Positions 35,935 through 46,147 of a stretch of DNA of 64,000 nucleotides are shown piece by piece. The DNA is from Allobosea sp. GTDB taxonomy: Bacteria; Pseudomonadota; Alphaproteobacteria; Rhizobiales; Kaistiaceae. Position numbers and translations under genes: made by a program. The stretch lies in NCBI GenBank assembly GCA_017307955.1, contig JAFKFV010000008.1, positions 1 through 64,000 of the forward strand, written 5' to 3'. Below the pieces are notes generated by a model. It did no database searches. It was not told the DNA's origin and worked only from the letters and a program-made list of their open reading frames with translations. How positions within the stretch are numbered: the first letter of the stretch is position 1; every line of letters starts with the position of its first letter.

Positions 35935-37632
35935 ATGGCCTCTACCAATCCGTCCCGCGAAGATTTTGCTTCCCTGCTCGAGGAGTCCTTCCAGAAGGAA
36001 GATCTGTTCGAGGGCAGCGTCGTCAAGGGCACCGTCGTCGCGATCGAGAAGGACCTCGCGGTCATCGACGTCGGCCTGAAGACCGAGGGACGTGTCGCCC
36101 TCAAGGAATTCAACGGCCCCGGCCGCGATCAGCCGATCCAGGTCGGCGATGTCGTCGAGGTCTATCTCGAGCGCGTCGAGAACGCCCTCGGTGAAGCCGT
36201 TCTCTCGCGCGACAAGGCGCGCCGCGAAGAGAGCTGGGTCCGCCTCGAGGAGCAGTTCAACAAGAACGAGAAGGTCACGGGCGTCATCTTCAACCAGGTC
36301 AAGGGCGGCTTCACGGTCGACCTCGACGGCGCCGTCGCCTTCCTGCCGCGTTCGCAGGTCGATATCCGCCCGGTGCGCGATGTCGGCCCGCTGATGCACA
36401 CGCCGCAGCCCTTCCAGATCCTCAAGATGGACAAGCGCCGCGGCAACATCGTCGTGTCGCGCCGTACCGTCCTCGAAGAGACCCGCGCCGAGCAGCGTTC
36501 GGAGCTGGTGCAGAGCCTCGAGGAAGGCCAGATCATCGAGGGCGTCGTCAAGAACATCACCGACTACGGTGCGTTCGTCGACCTCGGCGGCATCGACGGC
36601 CTGCTGCATGTCACCGACATCGCCTGGCGCCGCATCAACCATCCGACCGAGGTGCTCTCGATCGGCCAGACCGTCCGCGTGCAGATCATCCGCGTCAATC
36701 ACGAGACGCACCGCATCTCGCTCGGCATGAAGCAGCTCGAGGCCGATCCGTGGTCGGGCATCGAGGCGAAGTATCCGGTCAACGCCAAGTTCTCGGGCCG
36801 CGTCACGAACATCACCGACTACGGTGCGTTCGTGGAGCTCGAGCCGGGCATCGAAGGCCTGATCCACGTCTCCGAGATGTCCTGGACGAAGAAGAACGTC
36901 CATCCCGGCAAGATCGTCTCCACCTCGCAGGAAGTCGAAGTCGTCATCCTCGAGGTCGATCCGGTCAAGCGCCGCATCTCGCTCGGCCTCAAGCAGACGC
37001 TCGCCAATCCGTGGGAGACCTTCTCCGACAAGTATCCGATCGGCTCGATCGTCGAGGGTGAGGTCAAGAACAAGACCGAGTTCGGTCTGTTCATCGGCCT
37101 CGACGGCGACGTCGACGGCATGGTCCATCTCTCGGACCTCGACTGGAACCGTCCGGGCGAGCAGGTCATCGACGAGTACAATCGCGGCGACATCGTCAAG
37201 GCGCAGGTGCTCGACGTCGACATCGACAAGGAGCGCATCTCGCTCGGCATCAAGCAGGTCGGCGGCGATCCGTTCGTCGAGGCTTCGGGCGAGATCCGCA
37301 AGGGCGCCGTCGTGACCTGCGAGGTCATCGCAGTGAACGAGGGCGGCATCGAGGTTCGCATCGCGGACTCCGATCTCACCACCTTCATCCGTCGCGCCGA
37401 TCTGTCGCGTGACCGTTCGGAGCAGCGCCCCGAGCGCTTCGCCGCCGGCGAGAAGGTCGACGCCCGCGTCACCAACTTCGACAAGAAGGCCCGCAAGGTC
37501 TCCGTCTCCATCAAGGCGCTCGAAATCGCCGAGGAGAAGGAAGCCGTGGCGCAGTTCGGCTCGTCCGACTCGGGCGCCTCGCTCGGCGACATCCTCGGCG
37601 CGGCCCTCAAGGCCCGTCAGGGCGACGAGTAA
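35935..37632 (+). CDS. rpsA: 30S ribosomal protein S1
   Basis: 565 aa, ATG at 35935 behind CAGGAG. Six S1 OB-fold repeats occur in tandem, visible as recurring VxxITDYGAFVDLG / GLLHVTDIAW, ITDYGAFVELEPGIEGLIHV, KTEFGLFIGLDGDVDGMVHL and a last divergent EVIAVNEGGIEVRI. S1 recruits mRNA to the 30S subunit. The codon use is strongly biased, as expected for a highly expressed gene. It is followed by a perfect 12-bp terminator. Confidence 0.98.
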   Translation: MASTNPSREDFASLLEESFQKEDLFEGSVVKGTVVAIEKDLAVIDVGLKTEGRVALKEFNGPGRDQPIQVGDVVEVYLERVENALGEAVLSRDKARREESWVRLEEQFNKNEKVTGVIFNQVKGGFTVDLDGAVAFLPRSQVDIRPVRDVGPLMHTPQPFQILKMDKRRGNIVVSRRTVLEETRAEQRSELVQSLEEGQIIEGVVKNITDYGAFVDLGGIDGLLHVTDIAWRRINHPTEVLSIGQTVRVQIIRVNHETHRISLGMKQLEADPWSGIEAKYPVNAKFSGRVTNITDYGAFVELEPGIEGLIHVSEMSWTKKNVHPGKIVSTSQEVEVVILEVDPVKRRISLGLKQTLANPWETFSDKYPIGSIVEGEVKNKTEFGLFIGLDGDVDGMVHLSDLDWNRPGEQVIDEYNRGDIVKAQVLDVDIDKERISLGIKQVGGDPFVEASGEIRKGAVVTCEVIAVNEGGIEVRIADSDLTTFIRRADLSRDRSEQRPERFAAGEKVDARVTNFDKKARKVSVSIKALEIAEEKEAVAQFGSSDSGASLGDILGAALKARQGDE

Positions 37633-37663
37633 GCTCCCGCTTCCAAAGCGGAACGACAACTGG

Positions 37664-37698
37664 AACGCCCCGGCCATCGGCCGGGGCGTTTCGCATTT
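37664..37698 (+). terminator. Rho-independent terminator of rpsA
   Basis: A perfect 12-bp stem (37664-37675 with 37679-37690), 3-nt loop, then TTTCGCATTTCT. It begins 32 nt after the rpsA stop codon. Confidence 0.85.
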
Positions 37699-37817
37699 CT
37701 GCCGTCAAAAAGCCTTTCCCGGCAAAGCCTTGCCGATCGCGCATTTGCGTCGCGCCGCCAAAGGGGCTAACTGGACATCGTTATTTGCGCGGCGAGGGGC
37801 GGCGGCAGGAGCGGACG

Positions 37818-38813
37818 ATGGGCTTGGGAGCGGAAGACATCATCGAGCGGCGGCGCCTCCGGCGTAAGCTGGTCTTCTGGCGCGTGCTGGGAGTCCTCGC
37901 CTTCATCGCCGCCGTCGTCGTCGCGGCCATGCTCGCGGCGGGGCCGGAGCGGCTCGCCGGGCGGGCGATGCCGCATGTCGCGCGCATCTCCATCGACGGC
38001 TTCATCTCCGACGACCGCGAGCAGCTCGAACTCATCGACCGCCTTGCCCGCAACGACGCGGTGCGCGCCGTCATCGTCTCGATCGATTCCGGCGGCGGCG
38101 CCACCGTCGGCGGCGAGGCGCTTTACGAAAAGCTGCGCGCCCTTTCGGCCCGCAAGCCGACCGTCGCCTCGATCAAGACGCTCGGCGCCTCCGCCGCCTA
38201 TATGGCCGCGATCGCCACCGACCAGGTCTTCGCCTATCGCTCGTCGATCACCGGCTCGATCGGCGTCCTGTTCCAGTCGCCCGAACTCTCCGAGGCGATG
38301 AAGAAGCTCGGCATCGGCCTCACCGAGGTGAAGTCCTCGCCGCTGAAGGCCGCGCCCTCGCCCTTCGAACCGGCGAGCCCGGAATCGCTCGCCGTGATCA
38401 AGAGCCTCATCGACGACACCTATAACTGGTTCGTCGACATCGTCGCCGAACGGCGCAAGCTCGACCGGCCGACCGCGGTGAGGCTCGCCGACGGGCGCGT
38501 CTATTCGGGCCAGCAGGCCAAGGCCGCCGGTCTCATCGACGCCATCGGCGGCGAGGACGAGGCGCTCGACTGGCTGGTCAAGGAGAAGGGCATCGACCCT
38601 GCGCTGCGCGTCGTCGAATGGGAGAAGGAGAGCGACCGGCCGGGCCTCTTCTCGGCATCGCTGCTGCGCGTCTTCGCACGCCAGCTCGGCCTCGCGCCCG
38701 ACGCGCTCGACGGCGCGCTGCTCCCTTCATGGTTGCCCCGGCTGCAGCTTGACGGTCTTCTCTCGGTTTGGCAGGCTCCCTCGCAGTCGGGCGCGGAAGG
38801 GGCAGCGCGATGA
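37818..38813 (+). CDS. sppA: Signal peptide peptidase SppA, S49 family
   Basis: 331 aa from the ATG at 37818 with an AGGAG site. One N-terminal membrane helix (about residues 22-42) anchors the protease in the periplasm. [16 protein letters not shown] is the S49 signature. The nucleophile is Ser125 ([10 protein letters not shown]) and the general base Lys177 ([13 protein letters not shown]). It digests cleaved signal peptides. It is the short single-domain form. The stop overlaps the ihfB start by 4 nt (ATGA). Confidence 0.95.
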   Translation: MGLGAEDIIERRRLRRKLVFWRVLGVLAFIAAVVVAAMLAAGPERLAGRAMPHVARISIDGFISDDREQLELIDRLARNDAVRAVIVSIDSGGGATVGGEALYEKLRALSARKPTVASIKTLGASAAYMAAIATDQVFAYRSSITGSIGVLFQSPELSEAMKKLGIGLTEVKSSPLKAAPSPFEPASPESLAVIKSLIDDTYNWFVDIVAERRKLDRPTAVRLADGRVYSGQQAKAAGLIDAIGGEDEALDWLVKEKGIDPALRVVEWEKESDRPGLFSASLLRVFARQLGLAPDALDGALLPSWLPRLQLDGLLSVWQAPSQSGAEGAAR

Positions 38814-39094
38814 TCAAGTCGGAGCTTGTCCAGCGGATTGCCGAGCAGAATCCGCATCTCTACCAGCGCGATGTCGAGCATATCGTGAACTCGATCCTCG
38901 ACGAGATCGTCGATGCGCTGGCACGGGGCGACCGGGTGGAGCTGCGCGGCTTCGGCGCCTTCTCGGTCAAGAACCGCCCGGCGCGGCAGGGACGCAACCC
39001 GCGGACGGGCACGAAGGTTGAGGTGACGGAGAAATTCGTTCCCTTCTTCAAGACCGGCAAGGAGATGCGCGAGCGTCTCAATCCGGACGAATAA
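38810..39094 (+). CDS. ihfB: Integration host factor beta subunit
   Basis: 94 aa. The start is the ATG overlapping the sppA stop. The DNABII fold is complete: [38 protein letters not shown] with the minor-groove arm [12 protein letters not shown], and [11 protein letters not shown]. It bends DNA as a heterodimer with IhfA. The order rpsA-sppA-ihfB-lapA-trpF is typical of Hyphomicrobiales. Confidence 0.97.
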   Translation: MIKSELVQRIAEQNPHLYQRDVEHIVNSILDEIVDALARGDRVELRGFGAFSVKNRPARQGRNPRTGTKVEVTEKFVPFFKTGKEMRERLNPDE

Positions 39095-39108
39095 GGACTG
39101 CCCGCCCC

Positions 39109-39456
39109 ATGAAGCGCGTGATCGCCGCCGTCATCCTCGTTCCCCTCGCCGTCCTCCTCGTGGCGCTGGCGGTGGCCAACCGGCACGGCGTCACGTTGTC
39201 GCTCGATCCGTTCAACGGCGACGCGCCGGCCGCCGCGCTGACGCTGCCGCTCTATGTGCTCGTCTTCGCCGTGCTGCTGATCGGCGTCGTGATTGGCGGC
39301 GTCGGCGCCTGGTTCGGCCAGGGCCGATGGCGTCGCCAGGCGCGCAGCTTGAGGCGCGAGGCGAAGGTGGTGAAGCGGGAGAACCAGGCCTATCGCGCCG
39401 CCGCCGCTTCCTCTCCCGCCGCGACGCTCCCGATCGTCCGACGCGACGCAGCCTGA
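39109..39456 (+). CDS. LapA-domain (DUF1049) membrane protein
   Basis: 115 aa. Two membrane helices, at about residues 5-23 and 47-69, flank a short periplasmic loop with NRHGVTLSLDPF, the DUF1049 signature. The cytoplasmic C-terminus is a basic coiled region (RRQARSLRREAKVVKRENQA). LapA proteins are linked to envelope and lipopolysaccharide assembly. It begins 14 nt after ihfB and precedes trpF in the same direction. Confidence 0.88.
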   Translation: MKRVIAAVILVPLAVLLVALAVANRHGVTLSLDPFNGDAPAAALTLPLYVLVFAVLLIGVVIGGVGAWFGQGRWRRQARSLRREAKVVKRENQAYRAAAASSPAATLPIVRRDAA

Positions 39457-39517
39457 GCCGGCCCGACCGGACCTGCCGCGGTTGGACTCTCCGCGGCTTT
39501 CATGGCAAACGAGACCC

Positions 39518-40222
39518 ATGTCCGGTCCAAGATCCACTCCGCCCGTGATCGTGAAGATCTGCGGGATTTCCACGCCCGAGACCCTCGAGGCCTCGCTCGG
39601 CGCCGGTGCCGACATGATCGGCTTCAACTTCTTCCCCAAGAGCCCGCGCGCGGTCTCGCTGGAGGCGGGCAGCGCGCTCGCCGCCCGCGTCGCCGGCCGG
39701 GCCGAAATCGTGGCGCTCACCGTCGACATGGACGACGACGCGATCGCGTCGCTCGTCGCGGCCGTCCGGCCCGACTGGCTGCAGCTGCATGGCAAGGAGC
39801 CGCCCGAGCGGGTCGCCGCGCTGCAGGACCGGTTCGGCCTCGGCGTCCTGAAGGCGATCGGCATCCGCGGCGCCGATGATCTCGCCGAAGTCTCGGCCCA
39901 TGCCGGGGTAGCCGACCGGCTGCTGCTCGACGCCAAGGCGCCGGCCGGCGCGCCGCTGCCCGGCGGCAACGGGCGTGTCTTCGACTGGTCGCTGCTCGAT
40001 GGTCTTGACCCGGCGCTGCCCTATATGCTGTCCGGAGGGCTCGACGCGGGCAATGTGGCCGAGGCGATCACGCGCACCGGCACCCGAGGCGTGGACGTCT
40101 CGTCGGGTGTCGAGACGGCGCCCGGCGTCAAGGACGCGGCACTGATCGAAGCTTTCATAAGAGCCGCGCGCAGCGGCGCCGACAGCGTGCCGGCATCGTC
40201 CGGCGAGGGGACCACGACGTGA
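39518..40222 (+). CDS. trpF: Phosphoribosylanthranilate isomerase
   Basis: 234 aa from the ATG at 39518. The TIM barrel starts with [20 protein letters not shown], including the catalytic Cys of [36 protein letters not shown] and the phosphate-binding [16 protein letters not shown] and [16 protein letters not shown] blocks are present. It converts phosphoribosylanthranilate to the carboxyphenylamino-deoxyribulose phosphate in tryptophan synthesis. The stop overlaps the trpB GTG start by 4 nt. Confidence 0.97.
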   Translation: MSGPRSTPPVIVKICGISTPETLEASLGAGADMIGFNFFPKSPRAVSLEAGSALAARVAGRAEIVALTVDMDDDAIASLVAAVRPDWLQLHGKEPPERVAALQDRFGLGVLKAIGIRGADDLAEVSAHAGVADRLLLDAKAPAGAPLPGGNGRVFDWSLLDGLDPALPYMLSGGLDAGNVAEAITRTGTRGVDVSSGVETAPGVKDAALIEAFIRAARSGADSVPASSGEGTTT

Positions 40223-41439
40223 CCGCTCCGCAACTGCCCAATTCGTTCCGCACCGGCCCGGATGACCGCGGCCATTTCGGCATCTTCGGCGGCCGTTACG
40301 TCGCCGAGACGCTGATGCCGCTGATCCTCGAGCTCGAGAAGGCCTATGAGGAGGCGAAAGCCGATCCGGCCTTCGCCGCCGAGCTCTCGGCGCTGTCGAC
40401 CCATTATGCCGGCCGGCCGTCCAAGCTCTATTTCGCCGAGGGGCTGACCCGCCATCTCGGCGGCGCGCGCATCTTCTTCAAGCGCGAGGACCTCAACCAT
40501 ACCGGCAGCCACAAGATCAACAACTGCCTCGGCCAGATCCTGCTCGCCCGGCGCATGGGCAAGACGCGCATCATCGCCGAGACGGGCGCCGGCCAGCATG
40601 GCGTCGCCTCGGCAACCGTTTCGGCGCGTTTCGGCTTCCCCTGCGTCGTCTATATGGGCGCGACCGATGTCGAGCGGCAGAAGCCGAACGTCTTCCGCAT
40701 GAAGCTGCTCGGCGCCGAGGTGAAGCCGGTGACGGCCGGCAACGGCACGCTCAAGGACGCCATGAACGAGGCGCTCCGCGACTGGGTGACCAATGTCGAG
40801 GACACCTATTACCTGATCGGCACCGCCGCCGGCCCGCATCCCTATCCCGAGCTCGTGCGCGACTTCCAGTCGGTGATCGGCACCGAGGCGCGGGCGCAGA
40901 TGCTGGAGCAGGAGGGCCGCCTGCCCGACATGATCATCGCCGCCGTCGGCGGCGGGTCGAACGCCATCGGGCTCTTCCATCCCTTCCTCGACGACGCCTC
41001 GGTCAAGATCGTCGGCGTCGAGGCGGGCGGGCATGGCCTCGACGGCGACGAGCATTGCGCCTCGATGAATGCCGGCCGGCCGGGCGTGCTGCACGGCAAC
41101 CGCACCTATCTGCTGCAGGATGCCGACGGGCAGATCCTCGAGGGCCATTCGATCTCGGCCGGCCTCGATTATCCCGGCGTCGGCCCGGAGCATTCCTGGC
41201 TGCGCGACACCGGCCGGGTCGACTATGTTCCGATCCTCGACGACGAGGCGCTCGACGCCTTCCAGGTCTGCACTCGCACCGAGGGCATCATCCCGGCGCT
41301 CGAATCCGCGCATGCCATCGCCGAGGCGATCAAGCGCGCGCCGACCATGGACCGCGACGCGATCATCCTCGTCAACCTCTCCGGCCGCGGCGACAAGGAC
41401 ATCCACACGGTCGGCAAGCTGACGGGCCTGGAACTCTGA
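40219..41439 (+). CDS. trpB: Tryptophan synthase beta subunit
   Basis: 406 aa with a GTG start inside the trpF end. Lys99 in [11 protein letters not shown] binds pyridoxal phosphate. The catalytic Glu is in [13 protein letters not shown] and the cofactor phosphate loop is GGGSNAIG. It joins indole to serine. It is translationally coupled to trpF. trpA follows after a 79-nt gap. Confidence 0.98.
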   Translation: MTAPQLPNSFRTGPDDRGHFGIFGGRYVAETLMPLILELEKAYEEAKADPAFAAELSALSTHYAGRPSKLYFAEGLTRHLGGARIFFKREDLNHTGSHKINNCLGQILLARRMGKTRIIAETGAGQHGVASATVSARFGFPCVVYMGATDVERQKPNVFRMKLLGAEVKPVTAGNGTLKDAMNEALRDWVTNVEDTYYLIGTAAGPHPYPELVRDFQSVIGTEARAQMLEQEGRLPDMIIAAVGGGSNAIGLFHPFLDDASVKIVGVEAGGHGLDGDEHCASMNAGRPGVLHGNRTYLLQDADGQILEGHSISAGLDYPGVGPEHSWLRDTGRVDYVPILDDEALDAFQVCTRTEGIIPALESAHAIAEAIKRAPTMDRDAIILVNLSGRGDKDIHTVGKLTGLEL

Positions 41440-41518
41440 GCCCAGCTCCCTGCAGCCGGCATCCTTCGATCGCTGCCGCCATGAGCGTGCGGGCGCCCTT
41501 CTTCGAGCGAGACCACCT

Positions 41519-42361
41519 ATGAGCAACACCCGCATCGACCGCCGCTTTGCTGCCGTGAGGGCCGAGGGCCGGCCGGCGCTCGTCACCTTCTTCACGGCCG
41601 GTGATCCCGACGAGGCGACGACGCTGTCGATCCTCAAGGCGCTGCCCGGCGCCGGCGCAGACGTCATCGAGCTCGGCATGCCGTTCTCGGATCCGATGGC
41701 CGACGGGCCGGCGATCCAGGCGGCCGGGCTCCGGGCGCTGAAGGGGGGCCAGACCATGGCGAAGACGCTCGAGATCGTGCGTCTCTTCCGCCAGGCCGAC
41801 GACGAGACGCCGATCGTCCTGATGGGCTACTACAATCCGATCTACGCGCATGGACCGGAAGCCTTCGTGGCCGAGGCGAAGGAGGCCGGGGTCGACGGCC
41901 TCATCATCGTCGACCTGCCGCCGGAGGCCGACGACGAGCTCTGCATCCCGGCGCTGAAGGCGGGGCTCAATTTCATCCGTCTCGCGACGCCCACCACCGA
42001 TGACCGCCGCCTGCCGACGGTCCTCGCCAACACCTCGGGCTTCGTCTATTACGTCTCGATCAACGGCATCACCGGCTCGGCGGCGCCGGATAATTCGCGC
42101 GTCGCCGAGGCGGTCGCCCGCATCAAGCGGCATACCGACCTGCCGGTCGCGGTCGGCTTCGGCGTCCGCACGGCGGAGCAGGCGGCGGCGATCGGGGCGA
42201 ATGCCGACGGCGTCGTGGTGGGCTCGGCGATCGTGCAGGCGATCGCGACCTCGCTCGACGAAGGCGGCAAGGCGACCGAGGGCACGGTGTCCGCGGTCGT
42301 CGCGCTGGTGTCGCAGCTCGCCGAGGGCGTCCGTGCCGCGCGCCGGCTGAGCGCCGCGTAA
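41519..42361 (+). CDS. trpA: Tryptophan synthase alpha subunit
   Basis: 280 aa TIM barrel. Catalytic residues are Glu51 ([10 protein letters not shown]) and Asp62 (MADGPAIQ). [17 protein letters not shown] and [15 protein letters not shown] form loop 6 and the phosphate-binding region. It cleaves indole-glycerol phosphate and channels indole to TrpB. accD follows after 28 nt, the usual alphaproteobacterial order. Confidence 0.98.
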   Translation: MSNTRIDRRFAAVRAEGRPALVTFFTAGDPDEATTLSILKALPGAGADVIELGMPFSDPMADGPAIQAAGLRALKGGQTMAKTLEIVRLFRQADDETPIVLMGYYNPIYAHGPEAFVAEAKEAGVDGLIIVDLPPEADDELCIPALKAGLNFIRLATPTTDDRRLPTVLANTSGFVYYVSINGITGSAAPDNSRVAEAVARIKRHTDLPVAVGFGVRTAEQAAAIGANADGVVVGSAIVQAIATSLDEGGKATEGTVSAVVALVSQLAEGVRAARRLSAA

Positions 42362-42389
42362 GCGCCGGCAAGCAAGGAGTGTTCTTCGA

Positions 42390-43280
<891 letters not shown>

Positions 43281-43357
43281 GCGGCGCGACGCGCGCACCG
43301 GCGCCTATCGGGCCGCGGCCGGCGGCCCGCCGAGACCTGCCCGAAGGACTTTCGACC

Positions 43358-44677
43358 ATGGACGACAGCGCCGCGATCCTCGAGCGGCTGTTCCGCCTGC
43401 ATCCGAAGGAAATCGACCTCTCGCTGGAGCGGCTGCTGCCGCTGCTCGGGAAGCTCGGCCATCCCGAAAAGAAGCTCGGCACCGTCTTCCACATTGCCGG
43501 CACCAACGGCAAGGGATCGACGACCGCCTTCCTGCGCGCCATGCTGGAGGCGAGCGGGCGGACCGTGCATGTCTACACCTCGCCGCATCTCGTCAGCTTC
43601 CACGAGCGCATCCGCCTCGGCCGGCCCGGTGGCGGACAGCTTGTCGGCGAAGACGAATTGGTTTCGACACTGCTCGATGTCGAGCGGATGAACGACGGCG
43701 CCCCGATCACGCAATTCGAGATCACCACCGCGGCCGCCTTCGCGCTGTTCGCCGCGCATCCGGCCGATGTGACTCTGCTCGAGGTCGGGCTCGGTGGTCG
43801 CTTCGACGCCACCAATGTCATCGACGCGCCCGAGGTCTCGGTCATCACCTCGATCTCCATGGACCATGAAAAGTTCTTTGGCGACCAGCTCGACCGGATC
43901 GCCTGGGAGAAGGCCGGCATCATCAAGCGCGGCCGGCCGGTGGTGAGCGCGCCACAGGCTGCCGAGGTGATGGCCGTGATCGAGCATGAGGCGGCCCGCG
44001 CCAAGGCACCGCTCTTCGTCGGCAACCGCGACTGGATCGCCCATGCCGAGCGCGGCCGGCTCGTCTTCCAGGATGAGAACGGGCTCGTGGACCTGCCGGC
44101 CCCGCGCCTTCCCGGCCGCCACCAGTTCGTCAACGCCGGCAATGCCGTGGCGGCGCTGCGCCACTCCTCGCTCGCCGTACCGCAATCGGCGATCGAGGCG
44201 GGGCTTTCGGGCGTCGACTGGCCGGCCCGGATGCAGCGGCTAACGAGCGGCAAGCTCCTGGCGCTGGCGCCGCCCGAGGCGGAGCTCTGGCTCGACGGCG
44301 GCCACAATCCGGGCGCCGGCCTCGTCATCGCCGAGGCAGTGGCCGATCTCGAGGAGCGGCTGCCGCGGCCGCTCTATCTCATTGCCGGCATGCTGCAGAC
44401 CAAGGATCCCGTCGGTTTCTTCCGACCCTTCGCGGGCCTTGCTGCCCATGTCTTCACGGTGCCGATCGCCCATTCCTCGGCCGGCCGCGACCCGCAGGAA
44501 CTCGCCGCGGCGGCGCGCGAGGCCGGGCTCGAAGCCGAGGCAGTAAACGACGTTCCGTCGGCTTTCGCGGCGCTCGGCCGCCTGCTGCCGCCGGGCACGG
44601 AGCCGCGCATCCTCATCTGCGGCTCGCTCTATCTGGCCGGCGACGTGCTCGACCTCAACGGCACGCCGCCGCGCTGA
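43358..44677 (+). CDS. folC: Bifunctional folylpolyglutamate / dihydrofolate synthase
   Basis: 439 aa from the ATG at 43358 (GAAGGA site); the open frame upstream is not part of the protein. The ATP loop GTNGKGST is at 48-55. TSPHLVSFHERIRLG and LEVGLGGRFDATNVID are Mur-ligase/FolC signatures, and LWLDGGHNPGAG lies in the C-terminal domain. It adds glutamate to folates. It ends the trpFBA-accD-folC series. Confidence 0.96.
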   Translation: MDDSAAILERLFRLHPKEIDLSLERLLPLLGKLGHPEKKLGTVFHIAGTNGKGSTTAFLRAMLEASGRTVHVYTSPHLVSFHERIRLGRPGGGQLVGEDELVSTLLDVERMNDGAPITQFEITTAAAFALFAAHPADVTLLEVGLGGRFDATNVIDAPEVSVITSISMDHEKFFGDQLDRIAWEKAGIIKRGRPVVSAPQAAEVMAVIEHEAARAKAPLFVGNRDWIAHAERGRLVFQDENGLVDLPAPRLPGRHQFVNAGNAVAALRHSSLAVPQSAIEAGLSGVDWPARMQRLTSGKLLALAPPEAELWLDGGHNPGAGLVIAEAVADLEERLPRPLYLIAGMLQTKDPVGFFRPFAGLAAHVFTVPIAHSSAGRDPQELAAAAREAGLEAEAVNDVPSAFAALGRLLPPGTEPRILICGSLYLAGDVLDLNGTPPR

Positions 44678-44712
44678 GGCATCCGAGCCGGCCAATCCTT
44701 TTCGGAGGACCG

Positions 44713-45684
44713 ATGACGGCGCAGGCAGGACGGCGGCACATCGCCTCGCTGGACGTCCTGCGCGTCGGCGCGATGCTCTATATCGTCGGCTTCTGGCACC
44801 TGATGAACTATGCCGTCGCAGGTGGCTTCTATCGCAACGAGGTGACGACGCGCATCACGGTGGTGCTGCTCGCGAGCTTCACGATGCTGTCCGGCTATCT
44901 TCTGGGCTTGAAGCCCGTCGCGCCGACCCGCGCCTCGATCGGCAGTTTCTACCGGCGGCGAATGCTGCGCATCTATCCGCCGCTCGTCATGGCCGTCCTT
45001 CTCTTCGTCTGGATGGGCCTGACGCCCTGGCCGGCGGCGATCCGCACCATCCTTCTCGTCGGGGAGATCGTCGGCCCGCCGCCGCTGACGCTCTGGTATG
45101 TGTCGATGCTGGCGCTGTTCTACCTGATCACGCCGGCGCTTTCCGTCGGATCGCCGTTGCAGCGCGCGCTCGTCGCGGTCGGGGTCCTGCTCCTGCTCGC
45201 GACGCTGGCCGTCTGGGGCGGCCTCAAGACCGATCCACGGATCGCGCTCTATTTTCCGAGCTTCGCCATCGGGCTTGCGCTCGCCCGCGAGCCGGCGCCG
45301 CCGCGATGGATGCTACCGGCCTCCGCCGGTCTCGGCCTCCTCGCGATCATGCTGACCCGTGGCCAGCCCGTGCCCGTCCTCGAGTTCAGCCTTCTCTCGT
45401 TACCGATGGCGACCTTGCTGGCGCTGGCGCTGCTGCTTCTGGCGCTCCGCCTCGCGGGCCGCGTACCTGCCTCACCCGTCCTCGCGGCGCTCGGGACGGC
45501 GAGCTTCTTCATGTATCTTCTGCACCGGCCGATCTACCAGTCGCTCGCACCGCATATCCCGTTCGCCGATCCGGTCCGACGGACCGCGACGCTCGTCCTG
45601 GTCGCGCTTCCGATCGTGGCGGTCTTGAGCTGGGCGGGGCAGAAGGCCTATGACGCGCTGCTCGCCCGGCTGCGCCTCGCCTGA
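44713..45684 (+). CDS. Acyltransferase family 3 (OafA/YrhL-like) membrane protein
   Basis: 323 aa with about ten membrane helices. SLDVLRVGAMLYIVGFWHLM opens the family; the catalytic His is in this helix (FWH). FYRRRMLRIYPPLVMAV is the conserved RRxxRIxP block. It would transfer an acetyl or succinyl group to a surface glycan or lipid. It begins 35 nt after folC and may be read from the same transcript, but the functional link is unclear. It ends before a bidirectional terminator. Confidence 0.87.
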   Translation: MTAQAGRRHIASLDVLRVGAMLYIVGFWHLMNYAVAGGFYRNEVTTRITVVLLASFTMLSGYLLGLKPVAPTRASIGSFYRRRMLRIYPPLVMAVLLFVWMGLTPWPAAIRTILLVGEIVGPPPLTLWYVSMLALFYLITPALSVGSPLQRALVAVGVLLLLATLAVWGGLKTDPRIALYFPSFAIGLALAREPAPPRWMLPASAGLGLLAIMLTRGQPVPVLEFSLLSLPMATLLALALLLLALRLAGRVPASPVLAALGTASFFMYLLHRPIYQSLAPHIPFADPVRRTATLVLVALPIVAVLSWAGQKAYDALLARLRLA

Positions 45685-45706
45685 CCGCGGCGCCGGCGCA
45701 AACGAA

Positions 45707-45728
45707 AACGGGGCCCGAAGGCCCCGTT
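45707..45728. terminator. Bidirectional terminator between acyltransferase and trxA
   Basis: A perfect 9-bp stem (45707-45715 with 45720-45728) and 4-nt loop between convergent genes. The better T-rich tail (TTTTCGTTTG) is on the minus strand, serving trxA. Confidence 0.8.
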
Positions 45729-45750
45729 CCGATCGATCCTGAGACGAGGC

Positions 45751-46071
45751 TCAGATTGCGTTCTTGATCCAGTCGGCCAGCCGATTCTTCGGCGCGGCGC
45801 CGACCTGGATGGCGGCCGGCTCGCCGTCCTTGAACAGGATCAGCGTCGGGATCGAGCGCACGCCGTAGCGGACGGCGATATTCGGATTCTCGTCGATGTT
45901 GAGCTTGGCGATGGTCACCTTGCCGTCCATCTCCTGCTGGATCTCCTCCAGCGCCGGCGCGATCATCCGGCAGGGGCCGCACCACTCGGCCCAGAAATCG
46001 ACGACGACGGGACCGCTCGCACCGAGCACGTCGGTGTCGAAGGAGCTGTCGGTTACTTTGGCGGTCGCCAT
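45751..46071 (-). CDS. trxA: Thioredoxin
   Basis: 106 aa from the ATG at 46071. The redox motif WCGPC gives Cys31 and Cys34. [36 protein letters not shown] and the cis-proline loop [13 protein letters not shown] are canonical. It is the main protein disulfide reductant and would supply MsrB. It lies 76 nt downstream of addA, an arrangement conserved in Hyphomicrobiales. Confidence 0.97.
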   Translation of the reverse strand: MATAKVTDSSFDTDVLGASGPVVVDFWAEWCGPCRMIAPALEEIQQEMDGKVTIAKLNIDENPNIAVRYGVRSIPTLILFKDGEPAAIQVGAAPKNRLADWIKNAI

Positions 46072-46147
46072 GAAAAGCCTCGCGCGGGATTGAGGGTCAG
46101 TGGGCCGAAGGTAGGGAGCGCCCCGGAGCCGGTCAAGGCCTTGTGGG